DNA of 16,205 nucleotides from Bergeyella porcorum (GCF_042427575.1 NZ_JBHMFD010000024.1:1-16205); one strand, 5' to 3'; shown: positions 7,174 through 14,304, counted from the first letter of the stretch. Made by a program: numbers and translations. The notes: a model not told the origin generated them from the sequence alone.

Positions 7174-7261
7174 TCATTCAGTAGCTAAAAAATTTCCTGA
7201 ACCCGTTATCAAAATTGGTATGGAGGCACTAAAAAAGTTATATCTAAAACATATTAGTTGA
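7166..7261 (+). pseudogene. Possible coding scrap of unknown origin
   Basis: A plus-strand frame reads SAHSVAKKFPEPVIKIGMEALKKLYLKHIS and ends at TGA 7259-7261. It has good amphipathic composition but no start or known motif. It may be the tail of another gene left at the breakpoint, or chance. I do not recognise it. Confidence 0.2.
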
Positions 7262-7313
7262 ATCATTGGCATATTTTTTAAAAAAAATCAGATGTTAAAA
7301 GACAAGAATATTG

Positions 7314-7321
7314 TACATTTG
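7314..7321 (+). promoter_or_regulatory. -7 promoter box of the helicase-DarT-ARH cassette
   Basis: TACATTTG is an exact TAnnTTTG match 20 bp before the helicase ATG at 7342. No clear TTG stands at the right distance upstream. The leader would be about 14 nt and contains the weak purine stretch AAGATAGAA. Confidence 0.45.
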
Positions 7322-7341
7322 TTGTGTAAAGATAGAATAAT

Positions 7342-9072
7342 ATGGCGTTGAAACCGATAGTTTTAAAAGGCGAACAAAAAAAAGTTTTGTTTTTACAGGT
7401 TACAGAACCTATTCAGATCAAAGGTGTTGCGGGAAGTGGCAAGACAACAGTTGCTCTTTACAGAGCAAAACATTTGCTTGACACACAATCAAACTTATTT
7501 CAAGAAGCCAAAGTTGCAATTTTCACTTACAACAAGACACTTGTAAAATACATTAATGCAATTACACCACATATTTCAGGAGGTTACCAACAAGACAGCG
7601 AAGAAATAAAACCGACAAAACCCAAAGGAATAAATGTTTTTGTAACCAGCTTTCACAAGTGGGCTTATCATTTTATTGAAGCAAACGGGAATGATCTTTA
7701 TGGAAGAACCGTAATGGGTGAAGCTCAAAAGTCGTTGGTTGCAAAATCTAAAGCCAAGTTTAGTTATAACAATTCCAACCTTGCGAGTAAATCCGCAGAA
7801 TTTTTTGTTGAAGAAATTTCTTGGATGAAAGGCAAAGCCTTTCAATCCAAAGAAGAATATCTTGAAGCCAAAAGAGCAGGTCGGGGAACAAATGACAGAG
7901 TAACAAAAGCTGATAAAGAAATAATTTGGAGTATTTTCACGGACTACAATGCTCAATTAAAAGCAACCAATCAAGTTGATTTTGACGACTACGCTTTGCT
8001 TTGTTTAAAAATCATTAATTCCAATCCAAATTTTTCAAAACCGTTCACTCACATAATTGTTGATGAAGCACAAGATTTGAGTAAAGCTCAAATTCTTGTC
8101 ATTTCTCAACTTGTTTCTGATGAAACAAAAAGTATTTCAATAATTGCTGATGCTGCACAAAGAATTTACAAAAGTGGTTTTACTTGGAGCGAAGTTGGTT
8201 TGAATGTGAGAGGTGGTAGAACTATTGAGTTTAAGAAAAATTACAGAAATACAGTTCAGATAGTAAAAGTAGCTCTTTCACTTCTTGAAAAAGAAGATGA
8301 TAAAAGTGATTTCACAACAGTTGAGACAGTACGAAAAGGAGAAGAAAAACCAATCGTTGGTTATTTTCAAAATTGGAATGAACAATGTGCCTATATTCTT
8401 AAAGAATTAAACAAGTTGAAAGCAAATGATAACATCAATTCAACTGTCATTTTGCACAGAAGCAGAAGTGGCTTAAATAATATTCAAAGTTTTTTAGAGA
8501 ACAATAACTTTGAAACTCAAATCCTGTTAAATACTGCTGATATTGATTTTGATAGTGATAGTATTAAAATTTGCACTTTGTCATCAGTTAAAGGTCTTGA
8601 ATTTGAAAATGTATTTATTATTGACTTAAATGATGATATTATTCCTTATCCGCCTGGTTTTATTGATACAGATGATGAATATCATATTTCAACCGAAAGG
8701 CGTTTGCTATATACTTCAATGACGAGAGCAAGGGAAAGGTTATACATGCTTTCAAGCGGAACCCGAACAAGATATCTTGATGAAATTAATCTTAATTATG
8801 TCAATCTCATATATTCTATATCAAGCTTCAAAAAAATGTTAGGGAAAGATGTCTTACCATTCTATGAAATACTTAATTCCGATAAAGAAAAAACTGGTTG
8901 GTTACGATATTTTGACAAAGAGAAAAGAATTCAAATTCTGATCAATAGGAGTTTAGCCACTAAAGTTAATAAAGAGCCTAATAAAATATTTTTTAATGTG
9001 AGTTTTTCTGTCAAAATTTCAAATACTACAGGTAAACAGTATCTTGAATATAGGTTAACCGACCTTAAATAA
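7342..9072 (+). CDS. UvrD/Rep-like SF1 DNA helicase of the DarT-ARH cassette (576 aa)
   Basis: This is an ATP-dependent superfamily 1A helicase, predicted to unwind or translocate on single-stranded DNA. Visible motifs are Walker A GVAGSGKTT (28-36), motif Ia IFTYNKTL (60-67), Walker B IIVDEAQDL (238-246), motif III IADAAQRIYKSGF (268-280), motif IV KKNYRNT (298-304), motif V ICTLSSVKGLEFENVFI (410-426) and motif VI RRLLYTSMTRARERL (453-467). All are intact. It is shorter than UvrD or Rep (about 670-720 aa), with reduced 1B/2B insertions, and ends with about 90 residues that I cannot assign. It is the first gene of a three-gene plus-strand operon, 10 bp from the DarT-like gene. Stand-alone small UvrD-like helicases are common in defence loci. 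A specific role in loading or sensing DNA for DarT is inference. Confidence 0.9.
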   Translation: MALKPIVLKGEQKKVLFLQVTEPIQIKGVAGSGKTTVALYRAKHLLDTQSNLFQEAKVAIFTYNKTLVKYINAITPHISGGYQQDSEEIKPTKPKGINVFVTSFHKWAYHFIEANGNDLYGRTVMGEAQKSLVAKSKAKFSYNNSNLASKSAEFFVEEISWMKGKAFQSKEEYLEAKRAGRGTNDRVTKADKEIIWSIFTDYNAQLKATNQVDFDDYALLCLKIINSNPNFSKPFTHIIVDEAQDLSKAQILVISQLVSDETKSISIIADAAQRIYKSGFTWSEVGLNVRGGRTIEFKKNYRNTVQIVKVALSLLEKEDDKSDFTTVETVRKGEEKPIVGYFQNWNEQCAYILKELNKLKANDNINSTVILHRSRSGLNNIQSFLENNNFETQILLNTADIDFDSDSIKICTLSSVKGLEFENVFIIDLNDDIIPYPPGFIDTDDEYHISTERRLLYTSMTRARERLYMLSSGTRTRYLDEINLNYVNLIYSISSFKKMLGKDVLPFYEILNSDKEKTGWLRYFDKEKRIQILINRSLATKVNKEPNKIFFNVSFSVKISNTTGKQYLEYRLTDLK

Positions 9073-9082
9073 CTAAATTTAA

Positions 9083-9748
9083 ATGGAAAAAAAAAATAAT
9101 TATATTGATTTTATTGATGAAATTCAATTGCGTAATATTAAATATTTGATTCATTTTACGCCAACTATAAATCTCTTAAGCATTTTTGAACAAGGTAGAA
9201 TACTTTCAAGAGCCTTACTTGAAAAAAATGACATTGATGACACATTATTGGACTTTATTGAATTTATTGATAGTATTCGTTTTGATGATAAGAATTACAT
9301 TAATCTTTCTCTGTCATCACCTAACTATTTTCTCTTTAATCGCTTTCGAGAACGCACTCAAGACAAGCCATATATAAATTGGTGTGTGTTAAAAATCAAT
9401 CCAAAATACATCTACAAATCTGATACAATTTTCTCTGTTACCAATGCGGCTTCTTCAATAGCTAAACAAACTTATGGAATTTCTGGAGATATTCAAAAAT
9501 TCAGAAAGCTTTTTGAAAATGGAATTATATCAAAAGTTGGGAATCTTCAAAGGGGTAATTTAAAACCAAAATACCCGACAGATGTTCAAGCTGAAGTATT
9601 AGTAAAAAATGAGATTGTAGTTTCGGATATATTGCAAGTGTGTTTTAAAGACGAGAATGATTTAGCAACTGGAAAAGCGGCTTTAAGTTCCTATGATACA
9701 AGTAACTTTGTGGTGGACGCTTCGCTTTTCACAAATTCAAGAATATGA
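9083..9748 (+). CDS. DarT-like DNA ADP-ribosyltransferase toxin (221 aa)
   Basis: This is probably a DarT-family (DUF4433) enzyme, which transfers ADP-ribose from NAD+ to a base in single-stranded DNA and thereby blocks replication. The N-terminus has the family signature LIHFTPTINLLSIFEQGRILSR (His24 in the NAD-binding HFT). The centre has INLSLSSPNYFLFNRFRE (about 73-90), and FSVTNAA (117-123) corresponds to the FTDxxA region of DarT. Near the C-terminus PTDVQAEVLV (165-174) carries the likely catalytic Glu171 in the QAExLV motif. Length is close to the family norm of about 200-220 aa. It lies 10 bp after the helicase and its TGA abuts the ATG of the ADP-ribosylglycohydrolase, so toxin and reversing enzyme would be translationally coupled. 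A more distant ART with an RNA or protein target remains possible. Confidence 0.75.
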   Translation: MEKKNNYIDFIDEIQLRNIKYLIHFTPTINLLSIFEQGRILSRALLEKNDIDDTLLDFIEFIDSIRFDDKNYINLSLSSPNYFLFNRFRERTQDKPYINWCVLKINPKYIYKSDTIFSVTNAASSIAKQTYGISGDIQKFRKLFENGIISKVGNLQRGNLKPKYPTDVQAEVLVKNEIVVSDILQVCFKDENDLATGKAALSSYDTSNFVVDASLFTNSRI

Positions 9749-11272
9749 ATGAAACCAGAAACAAAATATAAAGGAAGTATAAAATTATCAGCGATTGGCG
9801 ATGCTTTGGGTTGGATGACCGAATTTGAAAAAAGCATACAATCTTTAAATCAAAAATTCGGAACTGAACGAATTGAAAGTTTTCATACTTGGACAAAACA
9901 AGTTGGTGGCAGGTTTTACGGTTTTATTGACACTATTAAAGCAGGTTCTTATTCAGATGACACTCAATTACTTTTGGCAGTTGCAAGAAGTATAAAAAAA
10001 GACGGAAGTTTAGACCATAATTATTTTGCAAAAATTGAGCTTGCTAATTGGTTGGACTATGCAAGAGGCGGAGGAAGAACAGTAAAAACAGCAGCCGACA
10101 AAATCCAAAGAAAATCTGTTAAATGGTTTAACAATTTTTACAACTTCAAAGTAAACGGAGAAAATTACGATTACAAAAAAAGTGGTGCGAATGGTGCAGC
10201 AATGCGAGTTTTACCGATTGCTTTGGCTAATCTTGGTAACATTGAAAAAATTAAAGAAGAAATTTTTTGCAACAGCATAATTACTCATGGACACCCAAGA
10301 GCAATTTTAGGAGCAATGTTATATGGCTATGCTATTAATCAAATTATTATTTACCGAGCAGAAGATTTTAATTGGGAAAATTATCTTACGCAAATAGGTA
10401 TAGACTTTCCAAAAAAGTTTGAACTATCATTTTCCAATAAAACAGAAATCAAAGAATGGCTTAAAGAGTGGAATAAATCAATTAGCAAACCATTTCATTC
10501 TGTTTATGACGAAACAATTATTGAAACACAAAATCATTTGCGTTTTGTATATCAAAGCATAAAACAAAATTTATCCGTTCAAGAAACCTTAAAAAAATTA
10601 GGTTGCTTTGACCCAAACACAAAAGGTTCGGGAACTGCGACAGTAATTGCAGGAATTTATTTAGCAACCAAATTCCACAACCAGCCATTAAGAGCTGTAA
10701 TAGAAGCAGTAAATGCTTTGGGTTCAGACACGGACAGTATTGCCGCATTTACAGGCGGACTTGTTGGTGCTTTGCACGGACACAACATAATTCCCGACAA
10801 ATGGAAGTTAGTGCAAGACATTGAATATTTAGACAAAATTGCCGAAACACTTTTAGCAATTTCAGAAGATAGATTTGAAGAAAAAGTAAATGCTTTAACT
10901 TCAAACTCTAAATTGCTCAACAGCCCAAAGAAAGACGATTTTAATCTTGATGAAGAAATTGAATTTGTTCCATTAGGCAAAGGGAAAATCTCATTTATCG
11001 ACAGACAACCAACTTTGACAAAGGGAAAATATAATTTGTTACTTGAAGCAATTTTAGACAGTGGACAAAGTATTTTAGTTTCCAAAATCTTTGATGATCC
11101 ACATTATTCGGTGAAAAAAGACGATTTTGATGAAATAGAAAGCCTCTTGAAATTAGCCGAAAACAAACTAAAACCGATGGCATTAAAAAAACTGAAAGAG
11201 TATTTAGCAAAACAAAAAAAGTTACCTAAAGCACAACTTGAAATTATATTGACAATTCTAAAAAATGAATAA
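9749..11272 (+). CDS. ADP-ribosylglycohydrolase (ARH/DraG family), likely antitoxin to the DarT-like gene (507 aa)
   Basis: This is an ARH-family hydrolase that removes ADP-ribose using two Mg2+ ions. Signatures in order are IGDALG (16-21) with Glu25, YSDDTQ (68-73; metal ligands D70, D71 and T72), GANGAAMRV (146-154), THGHP (179-183) and GSDTDSIAAFTGG (325-337; metal ligands D327, D329 and S330). The fold is complete by about residue 370. The last ~130 residues (charged, mostly helical, Lys/Leu-rich at the end) are an extension beyond normal ARH proteins of about 300-360 aa. The ATG at 9749 follows the DarT stop with no gap. Known DarT antitoxins use macro or NADAR folds to reverse the mark. 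An ARH in that position suggests the same job by an unrelated fold, consistent with the known ability of ARH3 to act on DNA ADP-ribose. Confidence 0.88.
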   Translation: MKPETKYKGSIKLSAIGDALGWMTEFEKSIQSLNQKFGTERIESFHTWTKQVGGRFYGFIDTIKAGSYSDDTQLLLAVARSIKKDGSLDHNYFAKIELANWLDYARGGGRTVKTAADKIQRKSVKWFNNFYNFKVNGENYDYKKSGANGAAMRVLPIALANLGNIEKIKEEIFCNSIITHGHPRAILGAMLYGYAINQIIIYRAEDFNWENYLTQIGIDFPKKFELSFSNKTEIKEWLKEWNKSISKPFHSVYDETIIETQNHLRFVYQSIKQNLSVQETLKKLGCFDPNTKGSGTATVIAGIYLATKFHNQPLRAVIEAVNALGSDTDSIAAFTGGLVGALHGHNIIPDKWKLVQDIEYLDKIAETLLAISEDRFEEKVNALTSNSKLLNSPKKDDFNLDEEIEFVPLGKGKISFIDRQPTLTKGKYNLLLEAILDSGQSILVSKIFDDPHYSVKKDDFDEIESLLKLAENKLKPMALKKLKEYLAKQKKLPKAQLEIILTILKNE

Positions 11273-11511
11273 TAGACGACGCTTTTTGTAACACATTCGC
11301 ATTTTTTTACTCGCAAAATTCAAAAAAATATTAAGACAACATCTTAAAAAAAATAGATATTAAATAGCTGATGGATAAAACAAAAAGAAGCCGTATCACA
11401 TTTAGTGAAAGACGGTTTTTGTAATTCTTGCTGTCCCCCTACAAGAGGATGTTTTGTTTAGATGAATATCAATCCATATTGTTAATTTGTGAGGGTATAA
11501 GAAAGGAATAA
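11273..11511. other. Intergenic region after the cassette (right island edge)
   Basis: There is no gene here. It holds the plus-strand terminator candidate at 11391 and the sequence TTAAAAAAAATAGATATTAA at 11344-11363, which resembles 7278-7298 on the other side of the cassette. Confidence 0.4.
11391..11420 (+). terminator. Terminator candidate of the helicase-DarT-ARH operon
   Basis: CCGT (11391-11394) pairs with ACGG (11412-11415), and TCAC (11396-11399) pairs with GTGA (11405-11408), with a short internal bulge. Five T residues follow (11416-11420). It lies about 120 bp past the ARH stop. Confidence 0.5.
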
Positions 11512-11548
11512 AAACAAAGCGAAAACCTCATCGGTTTCCGCTTTGTTT
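11512..11548 (-). terminator. Copy 4 of the dispersed hairpin terminator
   Basis: This is the same 16-bp-stem hairpin as at 4298, with one base changed in the inner stem. It is followed (minus-strand sense: preceded) by the second hairpin GGCGTAT-GCG-ATACGCC at 11556-11572. Both lie between the oxidoreductase stop at 11595 and the cassette. Confidence 0.75.
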
Positions 11549-11730
11549 TAGAAAAGGCGTATGCGATACGCCCTTACTGATAATCAAAAATATTTTACAA
11601 ATGCTCCAAACTCAAAACGGTTTTGCCTTGTGAGGGTTTGTGAGCGATTTTGTGCAAGGCTTCGCTGGCTTGTTCAAACGGAAAAACGCTGTCAATAGAA
11701 GGTTTTACCTGATGTTGCTCTAATATTTTA
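11512..11730. repeat. Second copy of the 4298-4520 repeat, inside the intact gene
   Basis: This is the partner of the repeat at 4298-4520, covering the terminators and the last ~45 codons of the oxidoreductase. Here the coding frame is intact, with TCA at 11631-11633 where the other copy has TAA. Confidence 0.9.
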
Positions 11731-12602
11731 GCCACTTCGGAAAGTTGTTTCCCGTTGGAAGTTACGAAAATAAAATGGTATTCCTGTTGGTTCTTTTTTG
11801 CCATTGCATCAAACTTCTTGCCTACCAAACCGAAAATAATTTTCTTCCACCACGCAAGATTCATTTTTTTTGCAAAGCGTCCGTTGGGCATTCCTTTGAG
11901 GGAAACGAGCTTTCCGCCTTTCTTCAAAATGGTAAATTGTTTTTCCAACTCTTTTCCGCCCAAAGTATCGATGACATAATCCACATCGGAAAGCACTTGC
12001 GTATAATCTTCGGTTTTGTAATCCAAAAATCGGTCGGCACCGAGTTGCATTACGCGTTCTTTGTTGGCAAGATTGCCGTTGGTAATTACTTTCAGTCCCA
12101 TTACTTTGGCTATTGGTATTGCCATTGCACCAAAACCACCTGTTCCGCCAGAGATAAAAATAGTTTCGCCAGCTTTGGGTTGTAGAATTTCCAATGCCTG
12201 ATAAGCCGTAAGACCCGTGAGAGGCACAGCGGCAGCTTCGGCAAACGACAGATAGGCAGGAATGTGAGCCAACGCCCCTTTGTCCACCGCTACATATTCT
12301 GCAAACGCCCCAATTTTGTTCAAAGGCAATCTGGCAAAGACACGGTCGCCTGTTTTGAAATCGGTTACATTTCGTCCTACTTTTTCTACCACGCCCGCCA
12401 TTTCGTTGCCCATTGTCAGCGGGAAAGCGTATGGTGTGATGAGTTTTACCTCGCCACGCGTTATCATATTATCCAGCGGATTGACCCCTGCTGTTTTTAC
12501 CTTTACCAACACTTCGTTGTCTGCTAATTGTGGAATGGCTACCTCTTTTATCTTTACGGATAAATCGGTTTTGGAATGTCTATCTATTTGTATAGCTTTC
12601 AT
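11595..12602 (-). CDS. Zinc-independent medium-chain oxidoreductase, quinone oxidoreductase-like (335 aa)
   Basis: This is an NADPH-dependent MDR-family reductase of the quinone/enone type, cytoplasmic. The N-terminal GroES-like domain has VKTAGVNPLDNMITRGE (36-52) and PLTMGNEMAGVV (61-72). The Rossmann domain has the nucleotide loop ISGGTGGFGAMAI (150-162) and the ALP-like patch AEAAAVPLTGLTAYQAL (121-137). The zinc-binding Cys residues of alcohol dehydrogenases are absent, as expected for quinone reductases. Length is normal. It begins 2 bp after the stop of the alpha/beta hydrolase gene and is thus its operon partner. The operon diverges from an HxlR regulator, a family in which several members (for example YodB and QorR) control quinone-reductase genes, which supports a role in electrophile or quinone detoxification. 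Its last codons are duplicated at 4385-4520. Confidence 0.88.
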   Translation of the reverse strand: MKAIQIDRHSKTDLSVKIKEVAIPQLADNEVLVKVKTAGVNPLDNMITRGEVKLITPYAFPLTMGNEMAGVVEKVGRNVTDFKTGDRVFARLPLNKIGAFAEYVAVDKGALAHIPAYLSFAEAAAVPLTGLTAYQALEILQPKAGETIFISGGTGGFGAMAIPIAKVMGLKVITNGNLANKERVMQLGADRFLDYKTEDYTQVLSDVDYVIDTLGGKELEKQFTILKKGGKLVSLKGMPNGRFAKKMNLAWWKKIIFGLVGKKFDAMAKKNQQEYHFIFVTSNGKQLSEVAKILEQHQVKPSIDSVFPFEQASEALHKIAHKPSQGKTVLSLEHL

Positions 12603-12604
12603 CT

Positions 12605-13447
12605 TTATATGATTGATTTAAAAAATTGAATGACTTCGTTGGCAAATTTTTCATACTCTTGGAAGATAGCTCCGTGTCCTGCATCGGGATAAATCACCAA
12701 TTTAGCGTTGGAAATTTCCTTTGCCAAAGTATAAGAATGTTCAGTTGGGACGATGATATCATTATCCCCATTCACTACCAAAGTAGGTTGTTGGATTTGC
12801 GATAAATCTGCCAATGGTTGTTTGCCCCAATGCTCTATGGCAGAGAGCTGTCGGCGGTAGCTTTTCCACGAAATGCCTTTGCTTTTTTCGTTTTTTCGTG
12901 CTTTCAGACTGCTGATAAACTCGTTCGCTTCCTGTTTTCCACTCTTATTTCGATTGAAAAACATATAAACCTTAGGGTCTTTGAAAGTTAAAATACCTCT
13001 CAATGTATGTTTATCTACTATTTTGCGGATGTCTTTTACGGCTCTTCCGCCTCGTATGCCCGTGCCTGTAAGAATGAGTTTTTCTACCTTTTCAGGAGCG
13101 ATAGCAACCAATTCTTGGGCAATATATCCGCCCATAGAAATGGACAGGATATGCACTTTTTCCAACTTCAATGCTTGGATAAACAGCAAACTTTCTTTTG
13201 CCATTTGCTGGATAGTAAGCGGTTGCTCGCCACTGGAAAGTCCCACGCCTTTGTAATCAAAAGTGATGATGCGGTGGTTTTGGGCTAACAAGTCGAGCAA
13301 TTCAGGTCGCCAATTGTCCATATTTGCTGCCAAATGCACGAAACAAACTATTGGTATGCCTCCCTCTTTCCCATATTCGCGATAGGCAAAGCGAGTGCCG
13401 TCTTCTGCGGTAACAAAACGATTGGGAGTATTTGAATATTTTTCCAT
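12605..13447 (-). CDS. Alpha/beta-fold hydrolase (280 aa)
   Basis: This is a hydrolase of the alpha/beta fold, haloperoxidase/esterase-like, with no signal peptide, so cytoplasmic. The catalytic triad can be read: nucleophile Ser104 in the elbow SISMGG (102-107), acid Asp230 in NGDNDIIVP (226-234) and His258 in DAGHGA (256-261). The oxyanion region VHLAANMDNW (38-47) has HLAA where many relatives have HG. DYKGVGLS (64-71) matches the usual D-GxGxS segment. The substrate is unknown. It is the first gene of the operon with the oxidoreductase, and its ATG at 13445-13447 lies about 45 nt after the predicted transcription start. The shared HxlR control suggests that it handles a reactive ester, lactone or quinone-related compound, but this is inference. 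Confidence 0.88.
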   Translation of the reverse strand: MEKYSNTPNRFVTAEDGTRFAYREYGKEGGIPIVCFVHLAANMDNWRPELLDLLAQNHRIITFDYKGVGLSSGEQPLTIQQMAKESLLFIQALKLEKVHILSISMGGYIAQELVAIAPEKVEKLILTGTGIRGGRAVKDIRKIVDKHTLRGILTFKDPKVYMFFNRNKSGKQEANEFISSLKARKNEKSKGISWKSYRRQLSAIEHWGKQPLADLSQIQQPTLVVNGDNDIIVPTEHSYTLAKEISNAKLVIYPDAGHGAIFQEYEKFANEVIQFFKSII

Positions 13448-13453
13448 TTTATA

Positions 13454-13530
13454 TTGTATTTAAAATAAATGTTGTAATTTTGCTTTCAAAATGCAAGTGC
13501 AAAGTTAGTGTAATTTTATTCACTTGCAAA
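13454..13530. promoter_or_regulatory. Overlapping divergent promoters with HxlR-type operator
   Basis: Minus strand, for the hydrolase operon: TTTG (13527-13530), a 19-nt spacer and TAACTTTG (13500-13507). Plus strand, for the HxlR gene: TTG (13454-13456), an 18-nt spacer and TAATTTTG (13475-13482). Both match TTG/TAnnTTTG. An 8-bp inverted repeat, TGCAAGTG (13492-13499) and CACTTGCA (13521-13528), has one arm at both predicted start sites and the other on the minus-strand -33 box, as expected for a repressor operator. Confidence 0.7.
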
Positions 13531-13554
13531 TTAAAAGTAAAATATTTTTTAATT

Positions 13555-13968
13555 ATGGCGAAAAAAGTGCGAGAATCGGCGTGTTTAATCAGTCGGTCGT
13601 TGGATATTTTTGGGGACAAATGGTCGTTGCTCATCATCAGAGATTTGATGCGAAATAGAGTTTGCAGCTATGGTGATTTCTTAAAATCGGGAGAGAAAAT
13701 AGCTACCAATATTTTGGCTACTCGCCTGCAAGACCTTGAAGAAGACGGCATTATTGCCAAAGAAAAACACCCCGATTACAAAGTGAAAATGGTCTATTCC
13801 CTCACGCCAAAAGGGATTGACCTATTGCCTATTTTGGTGGAGACCTATCTTTGGGCAGAGAAATATTATGGTACGCCCACCGATGAAAACGCCCGTCTTG
13901 TAGGCGTGAATGCAGACAAAGAGGCGTTCATCACCGAAGCCAAGCGTTTTTTATCTGCTGCGGAATAG
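13555..13968 (+). CDS. HxlR-family transcriptional regulator (137 aa)
   Basis: This is a small winged helix-turn-helix regulator of the HxlR/DUF24 family. The signature LISRSLDIFGDKWSLLIIRDL follows Cys10, then YGDFLKSGEKIATNILATRLQDLEEDGII (recognition helix region, about 39-67), then a beta-wing ending VYSLTPKG. Cys10 stands at the N-terminal redox-sensing position used by YodB, HypR and QorR, and there is a second Cys at 37. I chose the ATG at 13555 because upstream codons in the frame are not family-like and lie over the operator. Length is then typical (about 110-140 aa). It diverges from the hydrolase-oxidoreductase operon across a shared operator, so it probably represses both and is released by electrophiles. 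Array A of the 21-bp repeats begins 8 bp after its stop. Confidence 0.88.
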   Translation: MAKKVRESACLISRSLDIFGDKWSLLIIRDLMRNRVCSYGDFLKSGEKIATNILATRLQDLEEDGIIAKEKHPDYKVKMVYSLTPKGIDLLPILVETYLWAEKYYGTPTDENARLVGVNADKEAFITEAKRFLSAAE

Positions 13969-13976
13969 ATATTATA

Positions 13977-14168
13977 TGTAGGAGCTCTTCCTACAAGTGT
14001 AGGAGCTTTTCCCCCAAGTGTAGGAGTTTTTCCCCCAAGTGTAGGAGCTTTCCCTACAAGTGTAGGAGCTTTTCCCCCAAGTGTAGGAGGCTTCCCCCGA
14101 GATGTAGGAGCTTTTCCTACAAGTGTAGGAAACTTCCCCCAAGTGTAGGAGCGTTTCCTACAAGTGTA
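13977..14168. repeat. 21-bp tandem repeat array A (nine units)
   Basis: There are nine head-to-tail units beginning TGTAGGAG, at 13977, 13998, 14019, 14040, 14061, 14082, 14103, 14124 and 14144. All are 21 bp except the eighth (20 bp), and a partial TGTA follows. Two unit types are mixed: one ends CCTACAAG and can fold (GTAGGA/TCCTAC), the other ends CCCCCAAG and cannot. It lies between the convergent HxlR and ferritin-like genes. Confidence 0.95.
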
Positions 14169-14177
14169 TCATAAAAG

Positions 14178-14196
14178 CCTCTTTCCTTCGGAGAGG
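14178..14196. terminator. Small hairpin between the HxlR and ferritin-like genes
   Basis: CCTCT (14178-14182) pairs with AGAGG (14192-14196), with inner CC/GG pairs around TTC. It may end transcription of the HxlR gene after the repeat array, although no T-run follows. Confidence 0.3.
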
Positions 14197-14218
14197 GATT
14201 TAGGGAGGGGAATACATA

Positions 14219-14266
14219 AAAAACACATAGAAACATAGAAAAAATACGATGTTACTATGTGTTTTT
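14219..14266 (-). terminator. Terminator of the OhrR-Ohr-ferritin-like operon
   Basis: AAAAACACATAG (14219-14230) pairs perfectly with CTATGTGTTTTT (14255-14266), and the loop has a second stem AACAT/ATGTT (14232-14236/14249-14253). A/T runs at both ends allow bidirectional function. It starts 39 bp past the ferritin-like stop. Confidence 0.7.
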
Positions 14267-14304
14267 CTAATGAAAAGAGTAAAAAAATCTTTATTCGTGA
14301 AAAA

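Noticed and set aside
7576..7956. Minus-strand 126-codon frame inside the helicase gene
   Set aside because: It is a shadow frame. The plus-strand frame encodes intact helicase motifs throughout.
9083..11272. Classical DarTG with a macrodomain or NADAR antitoxin
   Set aside because: The third gene has SDDT and DTDS metal motifs of the ARH/DraG family and no macro or NADAR signature.
11556..11572. GGCGTAT-GCG-ATACGCC as a regulator-binding palindrome
   Set aside because: It lies downstream of stop codons in both copies of the duplicated tail, so a termination or mRNA-stability hairpin is more likely than an operator.
13432..13554. Longer start for the HxlR regulator (41 extra residues)
   Set aside because: The extra codons cover the divergent promoters and operator and do not resemble the family. 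The ATG at 13555 gives the usual length.
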